From: Juglans regia
Taxonomy: Eukaryota > Streptophyta > Magnoliopsida > Fagales > Juglandaceae
Direction: 5' to 3'
Assembly: GCF_001411555.2 (NCBI RefSeq)
Contig: NC_049905.1
Span: 4,216,001-4,280,000, forward strand
DNA: 64,000 nt
Positions 10,748 to 23,382 of this stretch are shown piece after piece. Under the pieces are notes generated by a model. It ran no database searches, was not told the DNA's origin, and worked only from the letters and a program-made list of their open reading frames with translations. Numbering within the stretch: position 1 is the first letter of the stretch; each line of letters starts with the position of its first letter. Both the position numbers and the translations under genes were made by a program.

Positions 10748-11051
10748 CTATAGAACAAAAAAAAAAAAAAAAATAAAGATGTTATTGCAGTATATTAATA
10801 ATGCTTTTGAGGGAAAGAGTTATTTTTTCAATTCAGACAACAACAAACAAAAACGCAAGTTTACAAGTATGATATGTTTTAGTGTTAGATTTATAGAGAT
10901 GTTATAAAAGTAAGTTTATTATACGCTGATATGTTTTAAAGTAATACGTTATATCTATTTTATAAACAAAATGCATTAAGACCGAACATTATATATATAT
11001 ATATATATATATAGGAAGAGAAATATTGACATATAGTACGTGGAGAGTCAC

Positions 11052-14000
11052 CTTAAGGATTAGACGCAACGATGGATTCGGTCGGTCGGGGTCTGTGACT
11101 AAAAGAGATCTACGTGACTTCTCTTCAGAAGATTGCATTCTAGAGCAACAAAGAGTCACGACTTGTTCACTCGAACACCACAAGTAAATTTGATCAGAAT
11201 AAATGTTCAGCGAGACAGAATTTTCAGCCCATACAATCGCTATACCCGATGGAAGCTTTGGCAATGCTTGAAGCTTGCTACAATTTCTGAAGAAAACTTC
11301 TTTAAGTTTGGAGACTTGACATATGCCATCCGTTAAGCTTGAAAATTCGTTCCCACTTAAATTTAATGACTGCAATGAGGATAGGCCACTAAGGTCACCG
11401 GGGATTGCACGATCCAAAAGATTGCAGTCACTTAGGTCTAGTGATCTTAAAGAGCTTAAACTTGAGAAGGTATTACACCACGACAATCTGCCTATGGGAT
11501 CCGAGCTTTCCTTTTGTAACAACCAACTAGAGAAGATTGATTCACATGGTTTATGTGCCAGACCTTTACATCCGTGAAAAGACAAATTTTGGAGGTTCTT
11601 CAGTAACGAAATAGAGGATGGTATTCGAGTTATAGCAGTTTCACTTGCATCAAGCTCCATGAGGCATTCCATACTTCCGATGCTCTCTACCATTTTGTGC
11701 ATTGTTAAGCAACCATATTGTAGCATTCAAAGAAATTATCATATACTATAATATTTGATGTTACTCAATCCACCAATTATTGAATTTATGGACAATGCCA
11801 CACATTACAACACAATGAAAATGGAATGATAATATAGTATATAAAGATACTCAAATGAGAAAGATATAGATATATTAAGAGACTCAAATGTAAAGTGCAT
11901 TGTTGTGGCTGTGTTTTTTCTGTCATGTTTTGCTGTGGTATATGTTTGATAAATGTTTGTATAGGTTGTGTGACCCATGTAATATTCAACATATATTGTA
12001 ATTAAACATTGTGCCTCTTTAGTTTGAGCTAGCTCCCCAAACATATGGTCGGCCTTTTTGGTTTTGATTGTGAGGTATTCATAGTTTTCGACATTAATTT
12101 GTAATGTTTTCTTTGTTAGTTTTTAGTGAGTACGTAGCTGGTTTTTCCAATAATATTTTTCCTAAGAGCCTGATTTTGGGACTTCTATTGTAACCCCTTG
12201 CTCTGTTTATATAAGGTATTTATTTGAGCACTGAGGGTTTATTAATAAAATTAGAGTACCGTCCTCTTCTTAAAAAAAAACTTCAACATGTAATATTTCT
12301 TATCATTTTGAACAGATCTAATGTACTTTTTGAGTCTTGAGTAGTTCAGAAGATGTATTAGTTTAGGAGATTCCAAGCTGATCTTACCTGGAAGGTTGGC
12401 AAAACTCTTACAACCTTGAAGATTCAATACAATAAGCCGTCTGAGAACTCCAATGGACTGGTGGACCGAAGACAGGCTTGTACATTCTTGAAGAATTAGC
12501 TTCTCAAGATTTGGGATCTTATTAAAGTTTGGCATCTTGTCCAAGTTTCGAGAATAACTCAGATCAATGAGTTTTAACTTGCATAACCTCTGTTATAACA
12601 CAAAAAATAATTAGATGATATTAAGAACTAATGAATCTAATAAGACGAGTTATAGCCGCATATAGATTTCACAAAAGTAAACTTATAAATTGACATGATT
12701 TCATATAATATATGAGATCAATTTTATAATAAAGAACAATGATACTCATCATCCTATGATGTGATATTAGATGATTGAAAACTATTTAGTATGTTTCACT
12801 TGTGAACCTATCGTTTAATGTCACATGATCATATATAGGATGATGAGAAAAATAATGATGAATATATTTTTTTTATAATAAAAGTAACTTCACAATCTAA
12901 CATACCACATCAACCTGCATCAGCTTGTAAAACATACTAATTTAAAATGCTAAAGTATTTTAATTTCATAGCACTTACACAACAATTACAACGAGAAGAA
13001 ATTAAAATGCATGCCCATTTGCATTTAATAGGTTGAAAAATCTATCTTACTTTGGTTCCATTAATCCAAAGCTGTTTGATTTGACTGCAAGGCATTCTTA
13101 GCTCAACAAGTTTGTCAGGTTGGAAAGTGCTTGGGAAGGATTTTAAAGGATATCCAAACCATTCCAAAAGGCATAACTCGTTAGAAAGATAACTGAGGTC
13201 TTCAGGAAGCTGCCCATAACGAATTTTAAGTAATCTCAACTTTTTCATCTTTGAGAAGGTTTCCGCATTCAAGTTTTCCTCTTTTTGAAATGGTGAGTTT
13301 AGTACTATCCCTTCAACAACATTTGTTCCCTACAATTAAAACAAGGAGATTAACAAAGTATATATATTGCATAGTGGAAATATCTTGCAAATGCTTGAGG
13401 AATTTATATAAATTATAATAATTCTCTAAGTTCATGATGTCTTGACTAATCCATGCACTTACAGTATTATTGCTCAACATTTCAAGGGCGTCTTCAAGAA
13501 GCCACAACCTACTACGTCGGCCAGGCTCTTCAGGAGATTCACGTCGAACTATTTCTTGCCCCATTTCTTGTAGCAAATCATGCATCGAGAAACTATTTCC
13601 AACGCAGACAGTAAGTAGAGATTTGTCTACAAGAATAGCAATGTCAATGTGCGGGGGATAACCAGAACTTTCCAATAAATCTATTATGAGATCTTTTTTT
13701 ATCTCTCTTTTGAAGAAACATGCAATATCTAAAAATAGTCGTCTCTCTGCAACCCCAAGGCTATGGAAACCTATTTCAAGTATGTCTAAAACTTCCCTAT
13801 TAGGATTTGCTTTTAGTTTATCTCGGGTACTTTCCCATTCATTTGTTCCTCTACCATACAATGAAGAACCTAAAACTTTAAGAGCTAAAGGAAGTCCATT
13901 AGCATATTTCACAAACTCCTTGCATAGATCCACACAATTTTCCTCAGGGTAAGGTTTCTTGAAGGCTTTCCAACAAAAGAGCTGCAGAGCATCCGCATGT

Positions 14001-14611
14001 CCAAGGCCCGTAGCCATGTATATATCATCAACATGTCTTTTTAACAAATGCCCATCTCTACTTGTTACAATGATTCTACTCCCTGGACCAAACCAGTCAT
14101 GATTCCCTGCTAATGCTTCTAGCTGTTGTTCTTTATCCACATCGTCAAGAACAATAAGAACCTTTCTACTGAAAAGTCTGTTCTTTATCATATTTATTCC
14201 CCCACGAACATCCCAAATATTTATTTTTTCTTCCTCGAGGATCTGAGAAAGAAGTTGTTTTTGTAAAGAGACTAGACCACGATATCCAGTCTCTTCTCTA
14301 ACACAACCAATAAAGCTGGTAGCTTGAAATTGATTACTGATTCTATTGAAAACGACTTCTGCAAGTGTTGTTTTACCGATTCCACCCATCCCACATATCC
14401 CTACAAAACGAACTTCATCAGATTTTCTTCTTAATAACTTCCACATCTCATCAACTGGGGAGTCTATTCCAAAAAGTTCCTCTGAAACGCTCGAGCATGT
14501 ATGATTCAATTGACTACGTATCTTTCCAACGATTTCTTTAATAGCTGTTGATTCATCCCTGCAAAGCGCGCATACACGTACATGAGAACAGTTATTTTTA
14601 TAAGATAACAT
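11052..14611 (-). CDS. TNL-class resistance gene: NB-ARC and LRR exons (TIR exon not seen)
   Basis: Intracellular immune receptor body. Exons on the minus strand: 14558-13463 (NB-ARC), 13329-13051, 12589-12388 and 11686-11052 (LRR), continuing to C-JID A at 10747. All junctions join in frame. The NB-ARC has P-loop GMGGIGKTT, kinase-2 LIVLDDVD, RNBS-B GSRIIVTSRD, GLPLALKVLGS and MHDLLQEMGQEIVR; the final D of LIVLDDVD and the MHD form are TNL-like. The LRR exons contain ELRMPCSQIKQLW, LIDLSYSRNL and ASETAITRIPSSI. The NB-ARC exon starts at an acceptor (TTTGCAG/GGATGAATC) where TNLs normally join the TIR exon, but no TIR sequence is seen upstream. Reading through the acceptor leaves an open frame with ATG at 14611. 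The product is either TIR-less or the TIR exon was lost or displaced by the transposons at 15-18 kb. Confidence 0.8.
11990..12281 (+). mobile_element. 5'-truncated LINE 3' end inside the LRR exon
   Basis: The plus-strand tail GAGTACCGTCCT...TTCTTAAAAA with poly-A at about 12,272-12,281 matches the tail of the LINE at 394. The left boundary is unclear (about 11,990, perhaps further left). An 8-bp TTCAACAT occurs near 11,986 and just after the poly-A, which may be the target duplication. It interrupts what is normally one continuous LRR exon in TNLs. Confidence 0.6.
12741..12850. repeat. Small fold-back element in a TNL intron
   Basis: CTCATCATCCTAT at 12745-12757 is inverted as ATAGGATGATGAG at 12835-12847, and further partial pairing (ATGATGTGA with TCACATGAT) lies inside. 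The structure is MITE-like, about 110 bp, with no coding capacity. Confidence 0.5.
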
Positions 14612-14988
14612 GACTAGCCTGCATTGACGTACAAGTACTAAAGGCGCAAAATAATTTTCAAGTTTCTCTTTAAAACATTTTCTTATTATATATGTTGATT
14701 TTAGCTTCACCCATTTATAAGCTAACTAGCTAGGTCTTCATTGTTTGAGCTACTTTTTTATAATATAAATTAAGATAAAACAAGGTGCAATATATATGCG
14801 GTTCCGTCGGCCTCTTCTCTTGAAAAAAAATGGTGCAATATATATTTTCCTTTATAATTAATATATATATATATATATAATGTATATGGCCAGTACGTAG
14901 TAGAACGGTTAGCCATACAATTATTAATGCGCGAAAATAATTAATATTATTTATAAAAAATATAATATATATCTAATTCCCAAATATA

Positions 14989-15027
<39 letters not shown>

Positions 15028-15099
15028 AGAGATAAACAATGCATATATGTTCAAGCAATTACGTCCTTAGCTTCCAAATGTTGCTTGGATTTCGCAATT

Positions 15100-15830
15100 G
15101 AAAGCTTTCACTTCTTATTATCAAAAAGGTGCACCATGGTAGCTAGGAGAAAGAATTCAAGTGAATACTGTTGCTAAGAAATATTTGAGTCCAGCCAAGG
15201 AAACCCATACGTTCTAATCAGTAGTAGAAGTACCCTTCCCACTGCTCGATCATGATCTTAAAAGACTCTTGATCATGATCCAAGAAGATTAAAAAACGGC
15301 TAGGGCAACTTGCACTTACTAAGTCAAGCTAGACAAGCCAGAATGCATGCATGCCTTGTTGTGATCTCACCTATCATGATCTCTTCACAGATCATGATCT
15401 CATAATTTTCAACCATGCAGGCAAATTAAGGACCTTCAGCTGGACACCATCATTATCTAATTAGCTGGAGACTGATCCATGGACGTCACCGCTTGCAACT
15501 CAATATGCAGAACCTTATTAGACTAGAAGACCTTATGGCGCCTTTTCACAAGCAGCAGGTGTGCACTCCCTGCACCACAGCAGATGAAGACAGTCGGTTA
15601 CAATCTCATTGCCTTTTACAACAGCAGAGCACCACGCAACAACAACAAGAAAAGTCTAGAAAGGAACAGTAGAGAAATCAGTTACTACTCTCTACGGTTA
15701 TTTGTAATAAAAACAATTATTTTATCATCTTACTCATTTTGTATAAATACACTCAGTTCTGTGTAAGAAATTATCAATGAAGAAATTCTTCATTTGTTCA
15801 AAATGATCTTCGCTAATGACCGACAGCATT
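15100..15830 (+). mobile_element. Probable LTR fragment upstream of the TNL
   Basis: TTGTATAAATACACTC near 15,737, followed by CAATGAAGAAATTCTTCATT, resembles the promoter, R and U5 part of plant copia LTRs. I could not find a matching pair or a target duplication, so ends are approximate. It sits where a TIR exon and promoter would be expected. Confidence 0.35.
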
Positions 15831-15849
15831 TCTTAATTGGAAAATTTGG

Positions 15850-16130
15850 GTTAAATATTTATCCGATCTAGGGGAGATATTCGGCCTCTAACTCTTGTTG
15901 TCTCGACTTCATCTGCTCAATTTCTTGGTGTGCGGCATCCAAATACTTGGCAAGATTATTAACTTATGAAGTTGAGGCCGTGGAGAATGAACCGACACGC
16001 TTGAAAAAATATCTCGAACCTCTGACCAAACCAAACTTGGTCTCGAGGACTTGCGTAAATATATCGATATCACTGGGAGAAGATTTCTCAGAGGCAAACT
16101 GCATCTCAATCATTTTTTCCTACAAGAATT
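15850..16130 (-). mobile_element. Fragment resembling a plant CACTA/En-Spm transposon protein
   Basis: Reading the minus strand gives EKMIEMQFASE, then DIDIFTQVLETKFGLVRG and, after a stop, a coiled segment with EIEQMKSRQQELEAE. The order of a VLxxxxGxVRG motif followed by a coiled coil is that of the plant En/Spm-associated protein family. It is short and contains a stop. The assignment rests on remembered family pattern. Confidence 0.4.
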
Positions 16131-16679
16131 AGGAAGTAAACCACACAATAAGTAACATATTAAAAGAAATAGTAAGAAAACATGGACTTGGATCAATCAA
16201 GTAATAGACTTAGGTCGCTTGACAAGCTAATATAAAATGATCATCTTTATATCATTTACATGTAGTGTTGACACTCGTAAAGTCTCTATGTATCGATACC
16301 TGACAACTGCCTAGATCTCACCAATCACAAGTAAATACAAATGTCACATTCCAGCTAACTATTTCAGTCCAATAATTTCATGTATGATACCATTGTAGTC
16401 AATGTCTTCTGTTCCATGACTTCCCTCGACCAACACATCACAGTTTTGCATCTTTCAGTTATGTTTACGGTCCATAATATGGAATATATAATCTCGAATC
16501 ATGCATGCAGTATATCAAAGTGCTTTGTTTGAAGGACCACGAGCCAATGCATGCAATTTAGAAGAAACTAATTCTTGATCATGAGCAAATTGTTCCAAAA
16601 TCTAACACGTGAAATAGTAACAAAATTATATAAATTTACTGTAAATGAAAACGGTTTACAAATATTCTACTATATCTTG

Positions 16680-18680
16680 ATTTAAATGCATACGCATTGT
16701 TCAAACCATCCGGAAAATCCTTCTTCATGCCTCGCCTCTATATTCTCTATTTTTTGTGTCCTAAGTTTGTCCATGTACTCACTGTATATAATTAAAAGGA
16801 ACAGAATTGAACACATTGTATTGTGCCCCAAAGCATCCACGAACTGGCATGAAACCTCATCAGGTCTAAAGGCATCGAGGTCCAACCGCCTCAAGTCCAT
16901 CTGAGGATGTGCCAGCAGGTGAGATCGTAAGTGGGCCATGCCAGCCCCATATCCATATCCAAAGGCCCAATCCCTAACAGCCCTGGTGGCCGCCAGTTGT
17001 GGAAGCAAACGGACCAGCTCACCCCTCGATGTAGCCAATTTTGAATCCAGTTCCAACAACTATGTTTTCTGCTCCTTCACTTTCGCATCTAAGTGTAGCA
17101 TGGTTTGGTTCATTTTGTCCTTCTTGGCATATACTTCTTCTATGTCCTTCTTGTAAGCAGTATACTTGTTGCGTAGATCCTCGTAAAATCCCTTCATCTC
17201 TAGCATCTGAAGGTCAAATTGCCTACGAGTTTCCTCATGCGATGCCTTCATTTCTGAAAGGTCAAGGGTAAGTTGCCTGCAGGTTTCCTTAAAAGAAACT
17301 AACGCCTGGGTGGACCCCAAGCATCGTTACTCGATGGCAGCCAACAACTGTTGAGAGGAGTTCAACTCTCCACTCAAGCCAGATAACTGGGCACGAGTAG
17401 AATCTCGTTTAGATTTTGCCAATTGCAAGGCAAAACTAAGCCAACAACCAAGAATCTCGTTAGTCGGTGGTAGCCAACAACTATTGATAGATTTGGCACG
17501 AAGTAGCTCACTATAGAGCTTAGATGCTTCATCATGAAGGAGCTCGAGTTCGCCCACCAAGAGTGGATGTGCCGATCAGACTGCTCCAGGTAGGACTCCA
17601 CCTCAGTTTTCTCAACCAGTAGCCAACTCAGTTCATTCTTAGCAAAAAACCCCAAACATTTGCCTAGTACGTTCTTCCGAGTCCAAGTTGGCGCAGTCAT
17701 CCACAATCCAAGCTGCCAGGTCATCCACGCCCTGCAAGGCACAAGGACACAATAAGGTAAGGACCATACATGTAGAAGAAAGTACAACTAAGCCAGCAAT
17801 GTCATACTGAAGACAAAAAAAAAAAAAAATTCAGGCGTTGAGCCATTTTCGCCATTGTTCCATCCTGGGGAGGGGAACACAGGTGAGAAGGCCGCTCAAC
17901 CCCTCCTGTCGTGGCTTGCCACCCCTCCAGATGGGGTCTCCCCAAAGAATGCATCAAAGGCGTAGAAGAGGTGGCTGAAACTTCTCCCTCAGGCACGGAC
18001 GCACACTGGTCCGTGAGGTTGACAAACTCAAAGTTGTCGACAAGGCCACCATCTCCTCGGCCTCCCCTTTCCACGCCACCCTCCTTGGATGACCCACCCC
18101 CTCCCTAGGGATTGAGGAATCCACGTCACCACCAAAGGAGGAGGGGGAAGGGAAGGGAATGGAGACTCTTTCATGGTCTGTAGGCGGAGTCTCACCCCGT
18201 GAGATGGTCGTAAGAAGGGAGCTTAGATTGGAGCCTTGGTCCCCACAGTCATCAAGGTTGCCCTTCGCAGACAAATAGTCCACAACATAACTTTGATCAC
18301 CACCATTAGTAGGAGTCACGACTTCAGATACCATAACCCCAGCAATGCTCATAGAGAAGGCGTCATATATGTTAGCCACAATAAGGGAGGGCTGGAGGCC
18401 ATGGGTTGAGAGACAGAGAATGGGAGAGGGACGCTGGGCTGGGTTGGAGTAGTGGATCGGGGTGGCTCGACCGGGAGGAGGCCCACGATGCCTTGTGGTG
18501 GAGCTGCCAGCGGCTATGGGCAAAGGGGCTATGCGTGAGTACACAGATCTGTCTAGATCCGAGAGGGAGAGAGATCCAAGGGGAGGGAAAGGGCTTGCCA
18601 CCTTACGTTGGTTGTCAGCATGGGGAGATTGGTGGCATTCAGGCCGAAGAGGTTGGGCCCAGTGGGCGGCACATGGTGGC
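16680..18680 (-). mobile_element. Broken coiled-coil protein region, likely retroelement gag-type
   Basis: Successive minus-strand open stretches (17802-18682, 17327-17787, 17060-17320, 16682-17059) read like one protein split by stops and frameshifts. It has a Ser/Pro-rich, low-complexity N-terminal part. A long coiled coil follows (for example LDLSEMKASHEETRRQFDLQ), then AAT-RAVRDWAFGYGYGAGM and MDLRRLDLDAFRPDEVS. This arrangement is seen in plant retroelement proteins of the putative gypsy-type transposase/plant mobile domain class. I cannot name the element. It is clearly non-functional. Confidence 0.4.
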
Positions 18681-18699
18681 AATACAAGGATCTAATGAG

Positions 18700-20310
18700 A
18701 TCCTAGAGATAGAGAAAGGGCTTTTGGAATGGCGCGAGGGAGAAATGGTGTTGCTGATTGTCACAGTCCCCAAATATTGAAGGACATGGACTATGGGCCT
18801 TGGGCCAGTTTCATTTACAATTTCAATTCAGCATGTATTTGGACTATAAGATAGCTAGTGGGCCTTGGACCTTAGTTTTATTTCCCTGTATGTTTTTAGT
18901 GTTAGCCTGGGCCCATATAGGGGTCATCTCATTTATGTATGAGCCAAAGATTCTAGGGTTTGATCATCCAAAAAGTTATTGAATATTCTATTTCTCTCTT
19001 GTATCATCTTTTTCCTTTCTTCAATGGAGCACCTCGAAGTGAGCTATTTTTTGTGTATTTCTCTTTTAAGTAATAGAGGTGTGTTACACTGATCTTGGGT
19101 TTTGAGGAATTTTAGTTGTTCATTATTTGAGCCAGCCACTTTGATTTTTTTTCCTGATCTGTTTGCTTGCTGGGAAATGTGAGAAGAGAGAAAAATGGGT
19201 TTTGTAACCGTAAGGTTTTTCATTTTTTGGTTGCTAGGTAATAGAGTGTAGGAGATAATGAAAGAAAGTACAAAATTTCTTAAGTTGTTTGTTTTCTTTC
19301 ACGCTCTATAGCTCACCGATGACAGCCATTTTCTCTGTCGTTGTTCTCATTCGAGGCTGGCTTTCACCAAGGTTCTTTTTTGAAAAAAACAATCTTGGCT
19401 ATGCTTGGACTCTATTTGTTGCCAGGAGTGACAAAAAGAAAAAAGAAAGTTGGACTTCGAGTTCCTATGGTGTTTAGTTGTTAATAACGAGAATAGTTTT
19501 AGCTTTGCACGAGAAAATGTTTGGTTCTCTTTTATTAAGTGTTTTTTCATTGTTGTAAATAGTTAATGATTTGGGAGTTTAAAGGTTTTGTTATCTTATG
19601 TTCTTATTTTACTTTTCGTTGGTCCTTTGATTGCTGTTATAGTACTTTGTAAAACAGATCAAGGCCTTCCTTCCCCTTCAAATGGTTTTGTGGTTTATCC
19701 TTATTATGAGTGTGTATTGGTTTTGATGGAGAAAGTAGTAGAGTCGAGTACTATGCATGCAATTGAAGAAAGAAATTGGGAAATTTCAATTCATAGATAG
19801 TTAATTAATTGGTCACTTTCAGTGTTTTTACCACTTGTGATTCATATAATATTAATTGTCGGTTCCTATGCATCTCTTGTTTAAAGACAAAAGTATCATG
19901 AAGTTTCTTGTGTATTTGGTTATGTTATTTTTAGATAAAAGTGTCTGATCATTTTCTGGAAAGGACAGGAAAGGCGATAGAGTTTTATTGAATTCTATAT
20001 TTTATCTAGAGGTTTGAACTTTGTTTTAATTTGCTTCGTTGGAGTCATTGGCGGACCTACATATGCATGGCCGGAGCCCCTGACCTCCAAAACATATTAG
20101 TAGTACTGACTGATCTATTTATTATCAAATAAAGTTCGAAAAACATTTTTATTATTTAAAAAAGTCAAAATAGTCTCTCAGAATTCTTCACAAATCTCTT
20201 TTAATACCACCTGAAATTATTGAGTCTCCATTAAATTAATTAATATGAAGAAATATTTAATTTCTTGGGTCTTTAAAATCGAAGATTTTATCTCGAAAAT
20301 TTAAAAATTG

Positions 20311-20350
<40 letters not shown>

Positions 20351-20988
20351 ACATGATGACAATTAACAATCATCATCATTCAAGTTTGGCCGGCCAAGAC
20401 AAAATTCTTGTTTCGCCTCGGTTTGTATACATATAGTCTAGTTGGTTAATTAGGATAATTTAAAAAAAAAAAAAAAAGAGGCTCTGTATACGTTACTTGC
20501 TAGCCAGCACTGTGCGTGCATGCATGGCATATTGGACGTTTGACATCGTCCCAAAGACCCAAAATCTAATTCCATCTTCTTCGATCCCTCCCATGAGAAA
20601 AGAAGGAACGAGATCTTATCTGCTGGCCTGGCCTGTTTTAAAATTGATCATGATCAGAAGTTGCTGAACTCCCTATCTATATATATATATATATTATTAT
20701 AATCTTCATCCCTGTTGTTTTGGTCCCCTAATCTCAAGGTTCTGTACTTTATATGACACATGCACATTCATGCAGGTAACATATATTAAAAAGGTTCACT
20801 TCCAGCTTTTTAATATATATATCGCATATATATATATATATATATTTAGCATATTTACATCGATCGTTGTATGAAATAAAAGATGAATTAATGAAGGTCA
20901 AAGCCAGTAATGCACACATGAATATTAATCGAATTAAGCTAAAAGAGACAATATATATCTTTTGTTGGATAAAAGTAGAGACTTTATG

Positions 20989-21024
<36 letters not shown>

Positions 21025-22039
21025 TTAATTTTTTTGAATTAATATGAAATGTTCTTGCCTTATCCAAAAAGAGTTTAATCGTGGAAAAAATCTTGATCTC
21101 TCATTTTCAAATTCCCTTTAATACATATATATATATATATATATATGCACAAAATCCGGCCCGGCCAATACCTAAACCCATAACTAACATCCATGCATGT
21201 TTTATATTATATAATTAGATCTACTTTATAATCAAACGTACCACATCAAATTACATCAATTGGTGAGTTTACTTTTGTGGCTAAAGCATTTCCTATATAT
21301 ATATATATATTTGATTAAAAATATATAATATACTGGCCTGCATATTCTTCAATAAAAATATCTACAGTACTCTCGTTAGATCCAGTACAGTAGTAATGCT
21401 GCTGCATGCTCCACAGTTTCGCGTCTGATCTTCAAATTTGATCATGATCCGATTCTGTATCAGAATTGAACAGAATCATACAAACCGATGGCGAAAACTT
21501 TAATGAACACGAAATAAACGGTACTACATATATATATATATATATATATATGATCAGTACTGCTTGTAAATGTTATATATATGCATGGTTTGCAAAATGT
21601 CTGAAGTTTCATGTAGAGAGTAGTACTTATATTGAATAATATATACGAGGATGCAGGGCTACAGACGGGGCAACAAGCTGTGTTATAAAAAAAAAAATTT
21701 ATTTTTTCTGATTTTTTTTATTCATTTTTTTCATATCTTTAAATATTTAAAAAAAATCAGATTTAAAAAACGCGATTAAATAAATAATAATAATCGGGAC
21801 CTCCCTAGTGAGTTTAGAATTATTCAAGACGGTAACGTCTAAATTCCCTGATAACGTCGTACGTAGTACAGGCAGCTTTATGATTAGTCAGTTTTTTTTT
21901 TTTTTTTTTTAATTCAAGAAACAATTCTCTCTTATGTCGGAAAGAATATCGTCGTAACAAAATCACCCAAGGTCACCACCTTCTCAATCAAAACCATAAA
22001 ACTTTATTACGTAACCATCAAGTAATTATAATTTACAGA

Positions 22040-22076
<37 letters not shown>

Positions 22077-22538
22077 AGAGCTATTCTGTCTAATTTTATC
22101 ATTCCTCGCGCTTGTCGTAGGATATATATCAAACCAACAACTATAAATTCGTGTCTTCCTGTAGTTTCTGTTTATCTTTTAAACATTGACATTTGTGGAT
22201 CGGAGCATCACTTCACAGAAAAGAAAATGGAAGGAAAATAAGTTTTTTCCCCATAAAAATATCATTGAAGTAATTTGATCTTATACGAATTCGACGTACG
22301 AGGTGGGAAAATGCTGAAAATTAACGTAAATTTATCGATGAAAGATCTTCAAATCATAAATCCAAAGTACTATTGATGGTCACATAATTCTAAGAGTGCC
22401 AGTGGATCGAATAAAAGTGGTCACGTCCTAAAAAAAAAGAAAAAAAAAATCAAATTTCAAGTACTGCTGCATGCATGCAGATTACATAATATTATGAATT
22501 ATTATCGCCCATTAATGAAACTTAAATAAATTTCCTAG
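18700..22538. other. Gene-poor spacer with many simple repeats
   Basis: I see no gene here. About 18,760-19,040 looks LTR-like (TTCTCTCTTGTATCATC and an AATGGAGCACC region) but has no clear ends. (TA)n or (AT)n tracts lie near 20,311-20,336, 20,679-20,692, 20,815-20,845, 20,996-21,022, 21,124-21,146, 21,295-21,311, 21,528-21,551 and 22,044-22,074. Confidence 0.6.
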
Positions 22539-23382
22539 CTAGATCATTGATCCAAGAATGACAAATACCACCAAACAAATATCAAAAGCCCAGTGAAAGA
22601 TCAGGATTTCAGAAGAACCAACACGGATAGCCATAGACTTTGCATTGGGAGGCGCGCCAGCTTCTGGAGGATAGCCATCATCATCAGGAGACAGTGCTGG
22701 GGTTGGAGCCGGAGAATTGGATCCATTCCTCGTACGTGAAGCTGGTGCAGGCGATGAAGGTGGAGGAACTCGAAGTGGAGGAGGTGACGGAGACGGCGAT
22801 GGAGTTGGAGTTGGCTGCAATCCGTCGGAGCAGCCGTGCACCCAGACTGAAACCTTCAGCCCAAGACCGCAGTAGTTTGAGAAGTTGCTGATGAAATAGA
22901 AGACACCTTTCTCGGCCAATGGTACGAGCGCGGGACCAATGTTGATGACCCTCAAAGGGTTGCAGGCGGTGCAACTCTCGTACTCTTGTCTCGACACTTG
23001 AATCACGTCGTTATGTCCGGTCTCAAAGTCAAAACCTGCATGAATCAGATAGACGAAAAAAAAAACCATTGGAATTCGTATCATGTATATATGTATGTAT
23101 CGATCATCATGTTAAGAAATGGAACTTGAATAAGGTGTTCGAGTTACTGAGAAAGTCGCCGGTCCGGAAGAAATGGGAGAGGGACCAATTGGAGTAATAA
23201 GTTGGGAATGGTGGTAAGGACCAGAGCGGACCAACTTGGTATTTTACACCACTACAATCTGGGCATGCTGATGGCGGGCAAGTTGAGGAGCAGCCATATG
23301 TAAAGCCAAAGAACTGAACCACCACCACCATGACTAACATGATTACATCTAATACAAGGAAAGGGTTTCTGAGACCAGCCAT
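22539..23382 (-). CDS. Early nodulin-like protein (phytocyanin-fold, GPI-anchored arabinogalactan type)
   Basis: Two exons, 23382-23148 and 23035-22539, join in phase 1 to give 243 residues. A signal peptide (about residues 1-30, hydrophobic DVIMLVMVVVVQFFGF) is followed by a plastocyanin-like domain with WSL, FFRTGDFL, the intron, FDFETGHNDVIQV and CTACNPLRV. The sheet FYFISNFSNYCGLGLKVSV then ends the domain. Next comes a Pro/Ser/Thr-rich stretch with TPTPSPSPSP and SPAPAP-type arabinogalactan glycomodules, and a hydrophobic C-terminal tail that fits GPI-anchor addition. The copper ligands expected near the C-terminal end of the domain (Cys, His, Met/Gln) read Ser, Tyr and Leu here. This places it with the early nodulin-like, non-copper branch rather than uclacyanins. 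It probably acts at the outer plasma membrane or cell wall. The start follows a (CT)n-rich 5' UTR. Confidence 0.85.
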
